A DNA stretch of 64,000 bases. Origin: Platanthera guangdongensis. Its lineage: Eukaryota; Streptophyta; Magnoliopsida; Asparagales; Orchidaceae. Below are positions 45,401 to 55,084 of this stretch, piece by piece. The position numbers and the translations under genes were made by a program. The stretch covers positions 77,230,564 to 77,294,563 of the forward strand of contig CM077166.1 of assembly GCA_039583875.1 (NCBI GenBank), read 5' to 3'. Under the pieces are notes generated by a model. The model searched no databases. It worked only from the letters and a program-made list of their open reading frames with translations, and was not told the origin of the DNA. How positions within the stretch are numbered: the first letter of the stretch is position 1; each line of letters starts with the position of its first letter.

Positions 45401-47044
45401 AATAGGTTCAAGCAAATTTTGAATTAAACTAGACCCATAAGGTTACAAAGTTTATGTTGACCATTGTCTCTGAATTAGCCTCTAGGTATTTTAATAATTA
45501 AAATCATTAAATAGATAAAGTGTGACAGTAATGAAATAAACATTTAACATAACCTATAGTTTAATTTTACACATGCACGAATCTTGGAACAGGATCGGAC
45601 GGTGCCAGGTTATCTTCTACCTCTAGCCGACGATCCCGATTCACCCATCCTGGAGCTTCTTCCATCTGTCACAGCCAGCCATCCGGCCACCTCCCCGGCT
45701 GGCCACCGCCACCACCACCTCCGTTGAGGTGGTGGCTGTCGCCATGCGGCGGCACAGCCGCCGGAGGGCCTTTTTCCGGCGATCCTGAAATTTGATTTTC
45801 TCCAAAAAACTAGGAAAATCGATCCTCTGATCGAGCTCAATTGAGATCGAACCTTGACCCTAATTTGTCTTACGATCTACCCATTGAAGAAGGAGAAGGG
45901 GAGGACCTGTGTGGGTGGCTGAAGCCTTGCCGATCGCCGGATTGTCATGGTGGTGGTGGTGGTGGTCAGATTTCTGCAACTGCACAGTGGACTTCCTTTG
46001 CACCTTCAAGTAATGTGTGGAACTGAATCCCTGAAGTCCAGTGGAGCTTTTAAGGAGGAGAATTGGGGTTTTAGGTGGGTGTAGGCTGCCATGGCCATTA
46101 ATGGCCCCTTAAGAGTATTTCAGCCATGGTGGGTGGGGGATGAAGCATGGCTTAAACCAATCAAAGAACAGCTGGTTGAAATGGGGCTGCACTTCCCTTG
46201 TCCTAGTGAATTGAATGGGGGGTTGGGGAAGGGGAAGGAAGAGTCCCAAAGTCATTCCTCATTACTCCCCTCTCTTTCTCTATCTTTCATTTGGAGCTTT
46301 TTCTCTCTCCTACTCACCAAGCCTGAAATTTGACTTCTACCTAGCCTAATGGCAGCCCACATGTTCATTTCATCCACTAATACAAGGTTAGCCCAAGTGA
46401 ATTGTGCTTGAGCTTGAGTTAGCCAATTTGGGCTAGCTTGACCTAAACCTTAACTGGGTTGACCTTGGTCAATTTGGTCTTTGAGGTTGCCCCTAATGGG
46501 TCCTTGGTGACCTATTGGCCTCCCCTAAGGTCTAGGTAGGGTTGACTTGGCCCTTTGGAGGTCACTTGACCCTTAATCAAGAAACTTTGACCACTTTAGG
46601 GCTATAGTTGACTTCGGTCAACTTAGCCTTCGTGGTTGACCCCAATGGGTCCTTGGTGACCCATTGGCCTCTCTTTAGGGTTAGGAAGGTATGTGTGGGG
46701 TCCACTTGGCTAAGGGAAATTCAATTGGCCCTGTGTAGGTCAGTTTGACCCATTTAGGGTTAGGGTTGACTTTAGTAAACTTAGGCTCTTGAGTGGACCC
46801 CAATGGGTCCTTAGTGACCATATGGACTACCCAAGGTGTTATGGGTGTTGTGGTGGGGTCATTGAGTCAATTTGAAACCCAAATGTCAAACCTAGGTCTG
46901 GTGATGAGGTTGTGCTATAGGCAAACCAAGGTGATTTTGACCTTGGCCTTGTTCACGTGGTCCTTTGAGCTTCTGATGGTTTTTTCATGACCTAGTCATG
47001 ACAAAACAAAACCCTAGGGGTCTAGTTGTTTGAGGGAAGTTACA
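42457..47044 (-). repeat. E 5' LTR, second part
   Basis: It continues the LTR cut at 34998. With that part it is about 4990 bp, against 5015 bp for the other LTR. It carries the same minisatellite, AT-rich stretch and GC-rich block, and ends GGAAGTTACA. Small indels and many substitutions separate the two LTRs. Confidence 0.93.
46430..46800 (-). promoter_or_regulatory. W-box cluster, second E LTR copy
   Basis: The TTGAC/GTCAA-rich direct repeats of 29230-29720 recur here with most cores kept, for example TTGACCTTGGTCAA and TTGACTTCGGTCAA. As this is the 5' LTR, it would be the copy upstream of the element's own transcript. Confidence 0.58.
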
Positions 47045-47049
47045 CGGGT
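47045..47049. repeat. Right target-site duplication of E (CGGGT)
   Basis: CGGGT after GGAAGTTACA; matches 24881-24885. Confidence 0.94.
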
Positions 47050-47922
47050 ACACCTCACACCAGACTTAATTTTTAAAATATGGGTGTGTGCACCGCCTAC
47101 TCCAAATACAATATCATCTCAAATAGAATATTCAATTATAGTTTTTCTTTTCACTTTTCTTTTTCACAATTAATTTTTATACATTTTTTTTTCAAATCAT
47201 ATTTTTATTTAAAAAATTTCAGCAAATAAAACTTTGGAGCACATCCACATATTCACAGGGAATATCACCACATCAACATGCCAACATGAAAATATAAAAC
47301 ACTAAAGCTCGACTTGGGTGTGCGACTAGGATCGGCTATGAGGCTTTGGTGAAATATTGGTGGAGCTGAATTAAAAGAAGGGGTAGGCACAACGGGGATT
47401 TGCGAGGATAGGAGGTTAGGAACAGTACAAAGCTCAACTGGGCAAAAAATGATGGCCTACATCACGCTTACGCTTGACTAACCATGCACCAATGCTTCGA
47501 GAGTAGCTTGGGGCAGGTTCTTAGACACCGAGAAAGATGATCCTTCCTCCCGACTCGAGCAAACCGAGTCTAGTGATGGCTACACACATCCCTAAACTAC
47601 CATTCGATTCACACATGATTCACCAATTTTTGAGTAGAATAAATAATATTTACGCAATTAGAAAAATATAAACTATAAGCATACAAAAAAATTAAATCTA
47701 CTCCAATTTCTACACGAGACGAGAGCACTCGACTAGGAGCACAACAGGAGTCAACATTTTACTCTTTCTCACAATCCTATGCCAGCACAATAATTTTCCC
47801 AAATCATACAAAAGAAATGAGTTTAACTTGCAGCACGCTAAAAAGTAAGCACGCGCTCATATGGGTGCAGTGGTGTGCGATTCAATGAAATAATCAAAAT
47901 AAAACAATAAAAGCTTCTAGTA
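47050..47922 (-). other. C2 interior, non-coding, right of element E
   Basis: Continues 24885 after removal of E. AT-rich, with long T and A runs near 47140-47220. No ORF or known motif. Element D begins at 47923, also inside this interior. Confidence 0.5.
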
Positions 47923-47936
47923 TGTGTTGCTGTATG

Positions 47937-48125
47937 GAGACCGGGATGTCTGGCGGTCTGATTCTGGCGGTTTAGAGATCACGCGGTCTGTTGGTCTCTC
48001 TCCTGCGGTTTGATGGCTGGACTGTGGTTGTGGTTATCCGGGCGTTATAATGGTTTGCCTTAAGCGGCTTAGAGACCGGGCGGTCTGGCGGTCTCCTATG
48101 GCGGCTTGTTCCATGTATCTTGTGG
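47937..48125 (+). repeat. AGACCG/CGGTCT inverted-repeat cluster in D LTR
   Basis: About a dozen copies of GCGGTCT, GCGGTTT or AGACCGGG occur, including the palindrome AGACCGGGCGGTCT near 48070. The cluster ends about 130 bp before the TATA box. Confidence 0.78.
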
Positions 48126-48252
48126 TGGCCGGGAGGTTAGCCTATTCGTCTAACCGCACGGCCTGTTCAGCTTGTTTTTATGTTAAACTGCTTACACATG
48201 TAATTTTTTAGTCCTATATTGCTTATTTGTAATCTCTCTCATCTCCTCCATT

Positions 48253-48260
48253 CTATAAAA
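48253..48260 (+). promoter_or_regulatory. TATA box of D LTR
   Basis: CTATAAAA in ATTCTATAAAAGGGAGG, about 100 bp before the LTR end, a good plant TATA context. Confidence 0.65.
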
Positions 48261-48350
48261 GGGAGGCTATACCTTTGTAATAGATACCTTTTTTGGATAA
48301 TAAAGTTTACGTTACTCCAAATTTTCGATCTGCTCTTTTCTGTCCGCACA

Positions 48351-48364
48351 TGGTATCAGAGCCA
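48351..48364 (+). other. D primer-binding site, initiator Met-tRNA
   Basis: TGGTATCAGAGCCA, fourteen bases matching the Met-tRNA complement, directly after the LTR. Confidence 0.95.
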
Positions 48365-48837
48365 CTGATCTTTTCCTCCTGATTTTGTGAGCTTCCTCAT
48401 TCCGCGTGACCTGTCCGCGTGGCTTGCTCCATCTTCTCGCGACTTGTTTGCGACGTGTTTCCTCCGTGCGACTTGTTTCTGTCTCCTCTTAGCCGCTGCC
48501 CTTTGTGTGTGCGGCCTGTCTCTTTCTTTGTTTACGCAACCTATTTTCACGGTTTATTTACCTCTTCTCTCCCCGCGATCTCCCTTTATTCGCGCGGTCA
48601 GTTTTTGTTCGTGCAGTCTCTGCTCTGTTGGGACGACCTGTTTGACTTTCTCGTGAACTCCTCCCAGTTCGCGTGGTCTTCTCTCTAGCCGTGCGGCATC
48701 ATTTCCTCTGCTTTGCTCTGCTTCTTGGCTACGAACTTCCTTGCCGCACGTCCTGCTTGCTGTTTGCCCGGCTTGGTGTTTTCTGCCCTTGTCGCCGCGA
48801 CCTTTTTCTCTCTGCCTCCTCCACGTAGTCCACCTCG
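48365..48837 (+). other. D leader without gag
   Basis: TC-rich DNA with repeated CGCGTGG, CGTGCG and GTGCGGC words. Small ORFs show no Gag domain or zinc knuckle, so gag was probably deleted. Confidence 0.6.
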
Positions 48838-49330
48838 GTGGTCACATCTTCTGGTAGTGCCTACGTTGTTACTCACGGAAGATGGTTGATCGAATCTTGT
48901 GCTACCAATCATATGACAGGAAATCCTCATTGTTTTTATCTTCTAGAAACACATGATCGGTTGCCTCCAGTATTCATTGCGGATGGCTCTTCCTCACCAG
49001 TCAATGGGACGGGAGTGGTTCAAGTCACTCCTTCTCTTGGCCTGGCAGATACCCTCTATGTGCCCAAGTTCCCTTGCAATTTATTATCAGTTACTTCTCT
49101 ATGCAAGCAACTACGGTGTTCCGTCACATTCACTCCTACTTCTTGTTCTTTTCAGGATTTGGACTCCTAACAGATGATTGCTACTGGGACTGAGAGCGGC
49201 GGCCTCTAAATCCTCGACAACGTTTCTGCTCTATCCGACTTCTCCTCCACCTCTACCAATCTTCTTCAATGGCATCTTCGCCTTGAACATGCTCCTCCAA
49301 GGCTTCTGTGCCAGCTTCTGCCCCACCTCC
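48838..49330 (+). pseudogene. pol: D protease and pre-integrase fragment
   Basis: The frame encodes WLIESCATNHMTGNPHCF, clearly the copia protease start, but the active-site DSG reads ESC, so the catalytic Asp is gone. LADTLYVPKFPCNLLSVTSL follows, as in the family. A stop at 49170 and later stops break the pre-integrase zinc finger region. Confidence 0.83.
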
Positions 49331-49339
49331 CTCCTCATC

Positions 49340-50354
49340 ATCCTCCTCTAAACTGTGATGCATGTCAGCTTGGCAAGCATCACCGCTCATCCTTCCCACC
49401 AACGCAAAGTCATGGCTCTTCCCGTCCGTTCGACCTCGTTCACTCTGACGTATGGGGTCCTTCTCCTACCCTCACCATCGGTCGGGGTAGTTAATATTTT
49501 TGTCACATTTATTGATGATTTCTCTAGGTGTATGTGGGTGTATCTTCTAAAGGATCGCTCTGTACTGTTCTCTGTCTAGACATCGTTTTATTCCCATGAT
49601 TAAGACTCAGTTTGATACGTCTATTAAAATCCTTCATTTCGACAATGCTAAGGAGTATCTTAGCCATGATTTCTCTTCTTTTTGTATGCACCATGGTGTT
49701 ATTCATCAAACTAGCTGTGTCTACACCTCACAACAAAATAGGGTGGCGGAATGCACAAACCGTCACCTCCTCAATGTCGCTCGCACTCTACAGACACAAA
49801 TGCATGTTCCTCGCTCCTATTGGGGCTATGCTATCCTCCTCTCCTGTTATCTCATTAATCGCATTCCCTCCACAGTTCTCCATGGTGCCACCCCATTCTC
49901 CATTCTTTATCCGAACAAGAATCCGTTTCCTCTTACTCTACGCATCTTTGGGTGCACCGCCTTTGTGCACTATCCCGCTTCCACCCGTGACAAACTCTCA
50001 CCACGGGCCACTAAACGTGTCTTTCTTGGGTACTCTACCACTCAGAAAGGTTATTGTTGTTTTGACCCCGTTACCCGCAAGCAGTTTGTCTCTGTGGATG
50101 TCACCTTCTTTGAAAATGCATCTTACTACTCTCCTGCTTCTTCCTCTACTTCTGTTGATCCTACATCTCATACCAACCCATCCATTCCATCTTCTCCTAC
50201 TGACGTTCCCCCACCTCCACCATCTCCACCATCTCCACCCTCTCCTCCACCTTGTCCTCCTCCCGCACTATCTCCATCCTCTCTGCAGCCATCTCTCTAC
50301 TCCCGAGCCAGCTCTCTCCACCACGGATGCTCCGGATACTGTGGAACCCGCTGA
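49340..50354 (+). pseudogene. pol: D integrase, broken
   Basis: Pieces in order: CDACQLGKHHRSSFP, HSDVWGPSP, TFIDDFSRCMWVYLL (stop TAG near 49578), then a long frame with LHFDNAKEYLS, the catalytic Glu in NRVAECTNRHLLN, and YWGYAILLSCYLINR. A Pro/Ser-rich linker ends the frame at 50354. Frames change between the pieces. Confidence 0.87.
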
Positions 50355-50489
50355 ATTGGATATCCCCATTACTCTTCGCAAAGGGGTTCAGGCATGTACC
50401 CAACACCCGCTTGCTGCAGTTGTTTCTTATGATGTCTTACCCCTTCTCACAGAGATTTTGCACTGGCTATCTCGGCCACTGCCACCCCC

Positions 50490-51285
50490 TGTTCCTACCA
50501 GGAGGCCCTTACTATTCCTCATTGGAAAGTTGTCATGGACGAGGAGATTGCTACTCTCAGGGAACGGGGTACTTGGACCCTGGTTCCTCCTCCTTTCGGC
50601 ACAGTTATTGTTGGTTGTCGTTGGGTCTTTGTGGTGAAGTTCCTCACCGATGGCAGTGTGGATCGTTATAAGGCTCGGCTTGTTGCCAAGGGTTTTACCC
50701 AAAATTATGGCATTGATTACTTTGACACCTTCTCTCCAGTTGCTCGTCTCAGCACTATTAGGGTCCTTCTCTCTGTGGCTGTCAACAAGGATTGACCCAT
50801 TTCACATCTCGATGTCAAGAATGCCTTTCTTTATGGGGATCTTCAGGAAGATGTTTACATGGAGCAACCTCCAGGTTATGTTGCTCAGGGGGAGACACAG
50901 GTTTTACGGCTCAAGAAGGCTATCTATGGCCTAAAATAAAGTCCTCGCGCTTGGTTTGACAAGTTTAGCGGGATTGTGGCGGCCGTAAGGTTTTACGAGA
51001 AGTTCTGCTGATCACTCTCTATTTACTCGTAAAACCTCTTTGGGTCTAGTGGTGCTTGCAATATATGTGGATGATATTCTTCTTACTAGAGATGACTAAG
51101 CTGGGATAATCCTGATAAAGAAGCATCTTCGGCAACACCTAGTTACAAAGGATATGGGCTCTTCAAAATACTTTCTGGGGATAGAAATTTCTCGGAAGCC
51201 CGTTTCTCTTGTCCTCTCCCAACGGAAGTACGCTCTTGACTTGTTAAAAGAGGCAGGGTTGACTGGGGATAAACATGCTGATACG
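50490..51285 (+). pseudogene. pol: D reverse transcriptase, truncated by C3
   Basis: RT motifs: [55 protein letters not shown], then YVDD at 51063-51074 in AIYVDDILLT. Stops at about 50796 (TGA) and 50936 (TAA) and frameshifts near 50990 break it. The last recognisable residues, LLKEAGLTGDKHADT, end at the C3 border. RNase H is absent. Confidence 0.9.
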
Positions 51286-52686
51286 TTATAACGGCAAGTG
51301 TACCGATCGCACAAGTAATATAAAATGGGATGTCCCCAAGTATCAATCTCTTTAAGGAACACAGTAAGGGGGGAGTTAATATCGAGGAGGACTTGAGATT
51401 GAAGTCCTTTGGTCGGAGTTAACTAAGGGAGGTTTTGGTATACTGCGAAAACAGAAAATAAAAAGCTATCAACTACTCTTATGTAACGCCGCTATGCAAT
51501 GCTTCGCCATACGGGATGGAAAACTACATGGGCCACTATGCAACGAATCACTGGGCGGATGGACGAGTAGGCAAGCGTAAGAACCAGGATTTGAGGGTCG
51601 TAAGCACGCTTCTAGAAATTGCTAGAACAACAAGAACAGATGGATGTCAGATGGAAAATAAGGGCGCAACTAAAACAACTAAAGCGTAAAACAATATAAG
51701 TTCATATAGACATGAATCATATAAAGTTTACATCTAAAGTTCACATCATCAATATAAATGAAGTTTTAACACCAATATTCAACAAGAAAACAAGAACAAG
51801 GCAAGAGATCAACCGAATCCGAAGGCTCGTCGAGGGGTCACGGAAGGAATTGCTGGGTTGTCAATCCACGTCCAAGCTCGGTTCTCAAGTACGTCCGGGG
51901 TAGAGGAGGCTGTCACTAACTCCCAATGAACCCGTCTTCTTCGTGTCACGATCCGGAAGAAAGTTGCAAGCTTTCCTTTGCTTGTTGGCTATGCCATCAA
52001 ACCATGAAATGGAGATTAGAAGATGAAGGAGAAGGCCGAGAGCAAGCACTAGCAAGGTATAAGCTTCGCGAGCATGGCCGGAGCTTCTCTCCATGGTGGA
52101 AGATGAAGGGCGGAGGTGAAACGACGGATTTTCGCCCTAAAACGGCGGGGGAAATGTCTGAAATTCGGCTCCTTCTCTAATGGCCGAAAATCTGCGTCTT
52201 AAATAAAAAAAGTCAAAAAATTGGTCGCGCACGGTCTGGCGCAATACCGTGCGTGACCCGTGCGATATTCACGCGCAGATAAGGCTAGAGGAAGAAGAAG
52301 CATTGACCCATATGGTTTTACTCGCGTACGGGCGATTCCGCCAGTGCGTGTAGGAAATCGCACGAGTAAACACAGAGCGCAGGAATGCATGAGAAAACGG
52401 TGGAACCGTGCGTTTTACTCGCGCACGGGCGCTTCCGCCAGTGCTTGAACAAATCACACGACTTACCACAGAATGCAATAATAAGAAGCTACAGGAAAAC
52501 CGTGCATTTCCTTTGCGCACGGTTTCGAAGAAACCGTGCGTTAACCTTGCGTTGAGATCGTCGAGCTCAGTTCGTCGAGCTCAGCTCGATGTTTCTCCTG
52601 CACAAACAAAATGCACGATCACAAAGGACCATGTGCTAAGAAAATGCACGACCGTACGTTTTCCTCAAACCTGCATTCCAGACTTG
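51279..52686 (-). repeat. C3: C-type LTR in element D, right end cut by G
   Basis: It starts TGATACGTTATAACGGCAAG and shares CACAAGTAATATAAAATGGG, GAGGACTTGAGATTGAAGTC, CTATGCAATGCTTCGCCATA and ATTCCAGAC blocks with C1 and C2. The outer end GACTCATCA is missing because element G begins near 52690. Either a solo LTR or part of an element whose rest lies right of G. Confidence 0.7.
52216..52660 (-). repeat. Palindrome array in C3 (CCGTGCG/CGCACGG)
   Basis: About four diverged units near 95 bp with ACCGTGCG, TCGCGCACGGGCG and CGCACGGTTTCG blocks. It is in the same place as the arrays of C1 and C2, but filler and part of the core differ. Near 52556-52595 are TCGTCGAGCTCAG copies, the motif of the A LTR. 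Confidence 0.8.
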
Positions 52687-52689
52687 TGG

Positions 52690-53460
52690 TGTTGAAGCCA
52701 AAAATAACCTCAACGGGAGTTCAAAACAGGGGTGCAGCCAACACCTAGTTATCTCGAGCCTCGACCCTCAACTAGATTCAAAGGACCTAAGACTGACCCA
52801 AAGCCTCAGCAGGGAGGTCCCACCTCACACCTGGAAGAGCTCTGAGAGCTTCCCCTTTAAAGCCAAAAGCTGGGCTAGGTGCTCCTCAGAAAGCACTGGA
52901 GATTTGGAGGATAATGAGAGCTTGCTTTCTATGGAGCCCTTATGGGTCTATTTATAGTTTTCTGAGTTGAACCTGCAAATAACCACACTGAACTGGCCTG
53001 AAATTACCTAAGTACCCTTTGTTGGGTCTGCCAACATCCAAACTCCGCTGTTCTAAGGAGCTATATGCAGACCATCAAGGGCAAAAGGGTAAAAATAGCC
53101 GGGGTAGAAGGGTAAAAACCCCCTTGGGTATAGAAATGTGAAAAAGGCCCTCTCTCTATATGGCGAGTGGGAAACACCCATCGACGAGACAAACCCTCCT
53201 GATTGTCTCGCCAACCTTATATGCCGCGAGTCCTTCTCACGGCCAAAGGCCTTCTCGCGCCCCCGGGAGGGGCGTCTCTCCAACTGCAGGGACTTCTCAT
53301 CTTGCCAACTGCGAGTGGACCACATGGTTCCACTCGCCCATCAATTCCACTCGCCTTGCATCGTCTATCTCGCGCTTTTGAGGTCCTCTCGCGAGCTCGA
53401 GGTTGTACATAATCCCCGCTCTTTTCGAGATTGATCTAAGCTCGGAAAGAACATCCAACA
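52690..53460 (-). repeat. G putative 3' LTR (about 771 bp)
   Basis: Bounds are proposed from TGTTGAAGCC at 52690 (where C3 homology stops) and ATCCAACA at 53460, which give TGTTG...CAACA terminal repeats. A minus-strand TATA box lies inside. No clear polypurine tract is seen next to 53460 and the partner LTR is outside, so the right bound is a guess. Rich in CTCGCGAG- and GTCTCGCC-type words near 53150-53400. Confidence 0.4.
52947..52957 (-). promoter_or_regulatory. Minus-strand TATA box in G putative LTR
   Basis: The minus strand reads CTATAAATAGA, a strong plant TATA form, about 260 bp from the proposed LTR end. Confidence 0.55.
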
Positions 53461-53530
53461 AAGGCTCGCTGTTAATATGTATTTATTGACGTATTTATGA
53501 GAGAATCTTCTGAGTCCCATCATCGAAACC

Positions 53531-53538
53531 TATAAATA
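53531..53538 (+). promoter_or_regulatory. Plus-strand TATA box before antisense unit 1
   Basis: TATAAATA in CCTATAAATATGGG, 76 bp before ATG 53607. Opposite in strand to pol. Confidence 0.5.
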
Positions 53539-53606
53539 TGGGATTCTTATCTTGAATGGAGGTTTCCCCTTTGAATATCCCCTCCTTCCTTGTAGCACTG
53601 TTCATC

Positions 53607-54569
53607 ATGTCTCACAGCCAGAGCTTTCGCTAGCGCCTTTCCAAAGTGCGTAAGCAGAATAATGCTGCTGTGGCTGCTTACACCTTAACCTTAGTTCGCC
53701 CCTACCTTCTGTTCCATCCTCTCCCTCTCTCCTGAAGGGGGTAAAAACTGGTGGCCCCTCTTCGCCTATCGAGGGGCCTTCTCGCGTGGTGCTAGAGACC
53801 TGCCCTACCCCTCCTCCCGCATTTCCCAAAGAGAAAGGGGTGAGCTCTCGCTTCTATCCTTATTACTCCTTCAATATTTGTATCTGCTTTCTTAATGGTT
53901 TCTCTACAGCGATCTCCCGCGGCTGTACATCTACCGAAAAGCCAACGAGATGATTCTACCGGCCACCGCGAAGATTTCGACTCACAGTTACCTTCCACTC
54001 CTCTATCTACTCCTCCCTGCGAGAGGAGAGACGATCCCTCTCAAGCCGCCGGGACCTCCCATCCCCCTGGTAAGGAATCCATCCTCTCGCTTCTCTGTCC
54101 CACTGGCTACTCCCACACACTCCAGCGGGAGCCGCTCTCACCCTGCTCCTTTACTTCTTCCGCAGGCACCCAGACCGACTCGTATGCTGAGGAGCACCCC
54201 GGGAAATCTGTCGTCACGCCTCTACCTCCTCTTGACGGGATTGAAGATTTTCTTGGCGACCCTGCGAACCCGGTGGAAATGAGGCGCAACACTGCCGAGC
54301 TGTTTAGGAAGCACACACGCATTATCCACTCGCTGGCGCTGGATAAGCAGGCAGCGGATCGACGCATCGAATGGCTAGAGAACGAATGTGCTAGTCTATC
54401 CTCCGAGGCTAATGTTGAGTTAGATGTTGATGGCACCAACCATAACGCCATCATCAATGAGACTGACATGCAGATCCATCTCGCGTGTCGTGGGCTTGAG
54501 TCCGTTCGCGCCTTCCACTCGCGCGGTAGACCTCCCTGTGCGGGAGCTCGTGGTGGCCGCTGGCAATGA
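53607..54569 (+). pseudogene. G antisense unit 1: coiled-coil protein, apparent intron
   Basis: ATG 53607 starts MSHSQSFR but is soon stopped (TAG) and changes frame. A Pro/Ser-rich segment ends at 53837. The next bases, GTGAGCTC, and TCTCTACAG before 53910 look like a short intron, which joins in phase to the open frame RSPAAVHLPKSQRDD. That part has a Ser/Pro/Thr-rich stretch of about 90 residues, then an acidic coiled-coil segment (VEMRRNTAELFRKH, DRRIEWLENECASL), and ends at TGA 54567-54569. AATAATGTTGTG near 54640 could serve for polyadenylation. No known domain is recognised. The splice sites are read by eye. Confidence 0.5.
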
Positions 54570-54886
54570 CACCCGTACTTAAGGCCGCCCGTCTCGCCCC
54601 TCTTCTTCTATTTTCTCTAAATGATGTAATAATCAAATAATGTTGTGTGCTGCTTGCTGTCTCGCTGGTATTGTCAGAACTCGATATCCGCTGATTGCAG
54701 GACGGTATTGGAATATATATATTTTATTGCTGGTTTAAATACTCTTTAATTTCTTGTAGTCACTGTCTCATGATTGCGACTGACCACGCTAATCGAGGTT
54801 TTTAGGAGAGAGAGGGTAAAACGCCGGCCGACCCTCCCTCTCCCTCTATACCTTTTCCCGCGCATTAATCATTTCACCATATTTGC

Positions 54887-54894
54887 TATAAATA
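54887..54894 (+). promoter_or_regulatory. Plus-strand TATA box before antisense unit 2
   Basis: TATAAATA in TTTGCTATAAATATCCCGG, about 190 bp before ATG 55085. The TATAAATA core and the T before the following G or C run match the box of unit 1. Confidence 0.55.
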
Positions 54895-55084
54895 TCCCGG
54901 CCCTGGATAAGATGGATATCCACGTCTATTACTCTTGCTGCCTAAGTTCTTGCTTCTTTGCTTTAGCCGTCTCGCCGATTATTCTCGTGTTTCTCTCCCA
55001 ACCCTTTTGCCGGTCTTCTTTCTTGTTACTCCATTCTCTCCCCTTCTCGCCTAAAGCCGTCTCGCCAACTTCGTCTCTCCAAGG

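Larger units (their letters stand above)
24886..47044 (-). mobile_element. Element E: Ty3/gypsy retrotransposon with 5-kb LTRs, split by element F
   Basis: Both ends are fixed by TGTAAGACCC...GTTACA LTRs and CGGGT duplications. Without F the element is about 14.7 kb. The minus-strand order from the right is 5' LTR, Met-tRNA primer site, gag, protease, RT, RNase H, integrase, 3' LTR. The pol type is close to the Tekay/Del chromoviruses, but no chromodomain is recognisable at the pol end. Stops, frameshifts and lost active-site residues are many, and the LTRs differ more than those of F or B, so E is old. Confidence 0.93.
47923..48350 (+). repeat. D 5' LTR (about 428 bp)
   Basis: The end CCGCACA is fixed by the primer site at 48351. 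The start TGTGTTGC is chosen because TGTG pairs with the terminal CACA; TGTTGC at 47925 is possible. It has repeated CGGTCT motifs in U3 and a TATA box. Confidence 0.82.
47923..51285 (+). mobile_element. Element D: Ty1/copia, gag lost, right part cut by C3
   Basis: It has a short 5' LTR, a perfect Met-tRNA primer site, then protease, integrase and RT of copia order. There is no gag: the primer site is only about 470 bp from the protease. RNase H and the 3' LTR are missing because a C-type LTR begins at about 51279. Many stops and frameshifts. It lies in the interior of C2. Confidence 0.88.

Noticed and set aside
50197..50702. Overlapping ORFs on both strands of the D integrase-RT linker
   Set aside because: Shadows of the Pro/Ser-rich linker and RT frame, which alone have family motifs.
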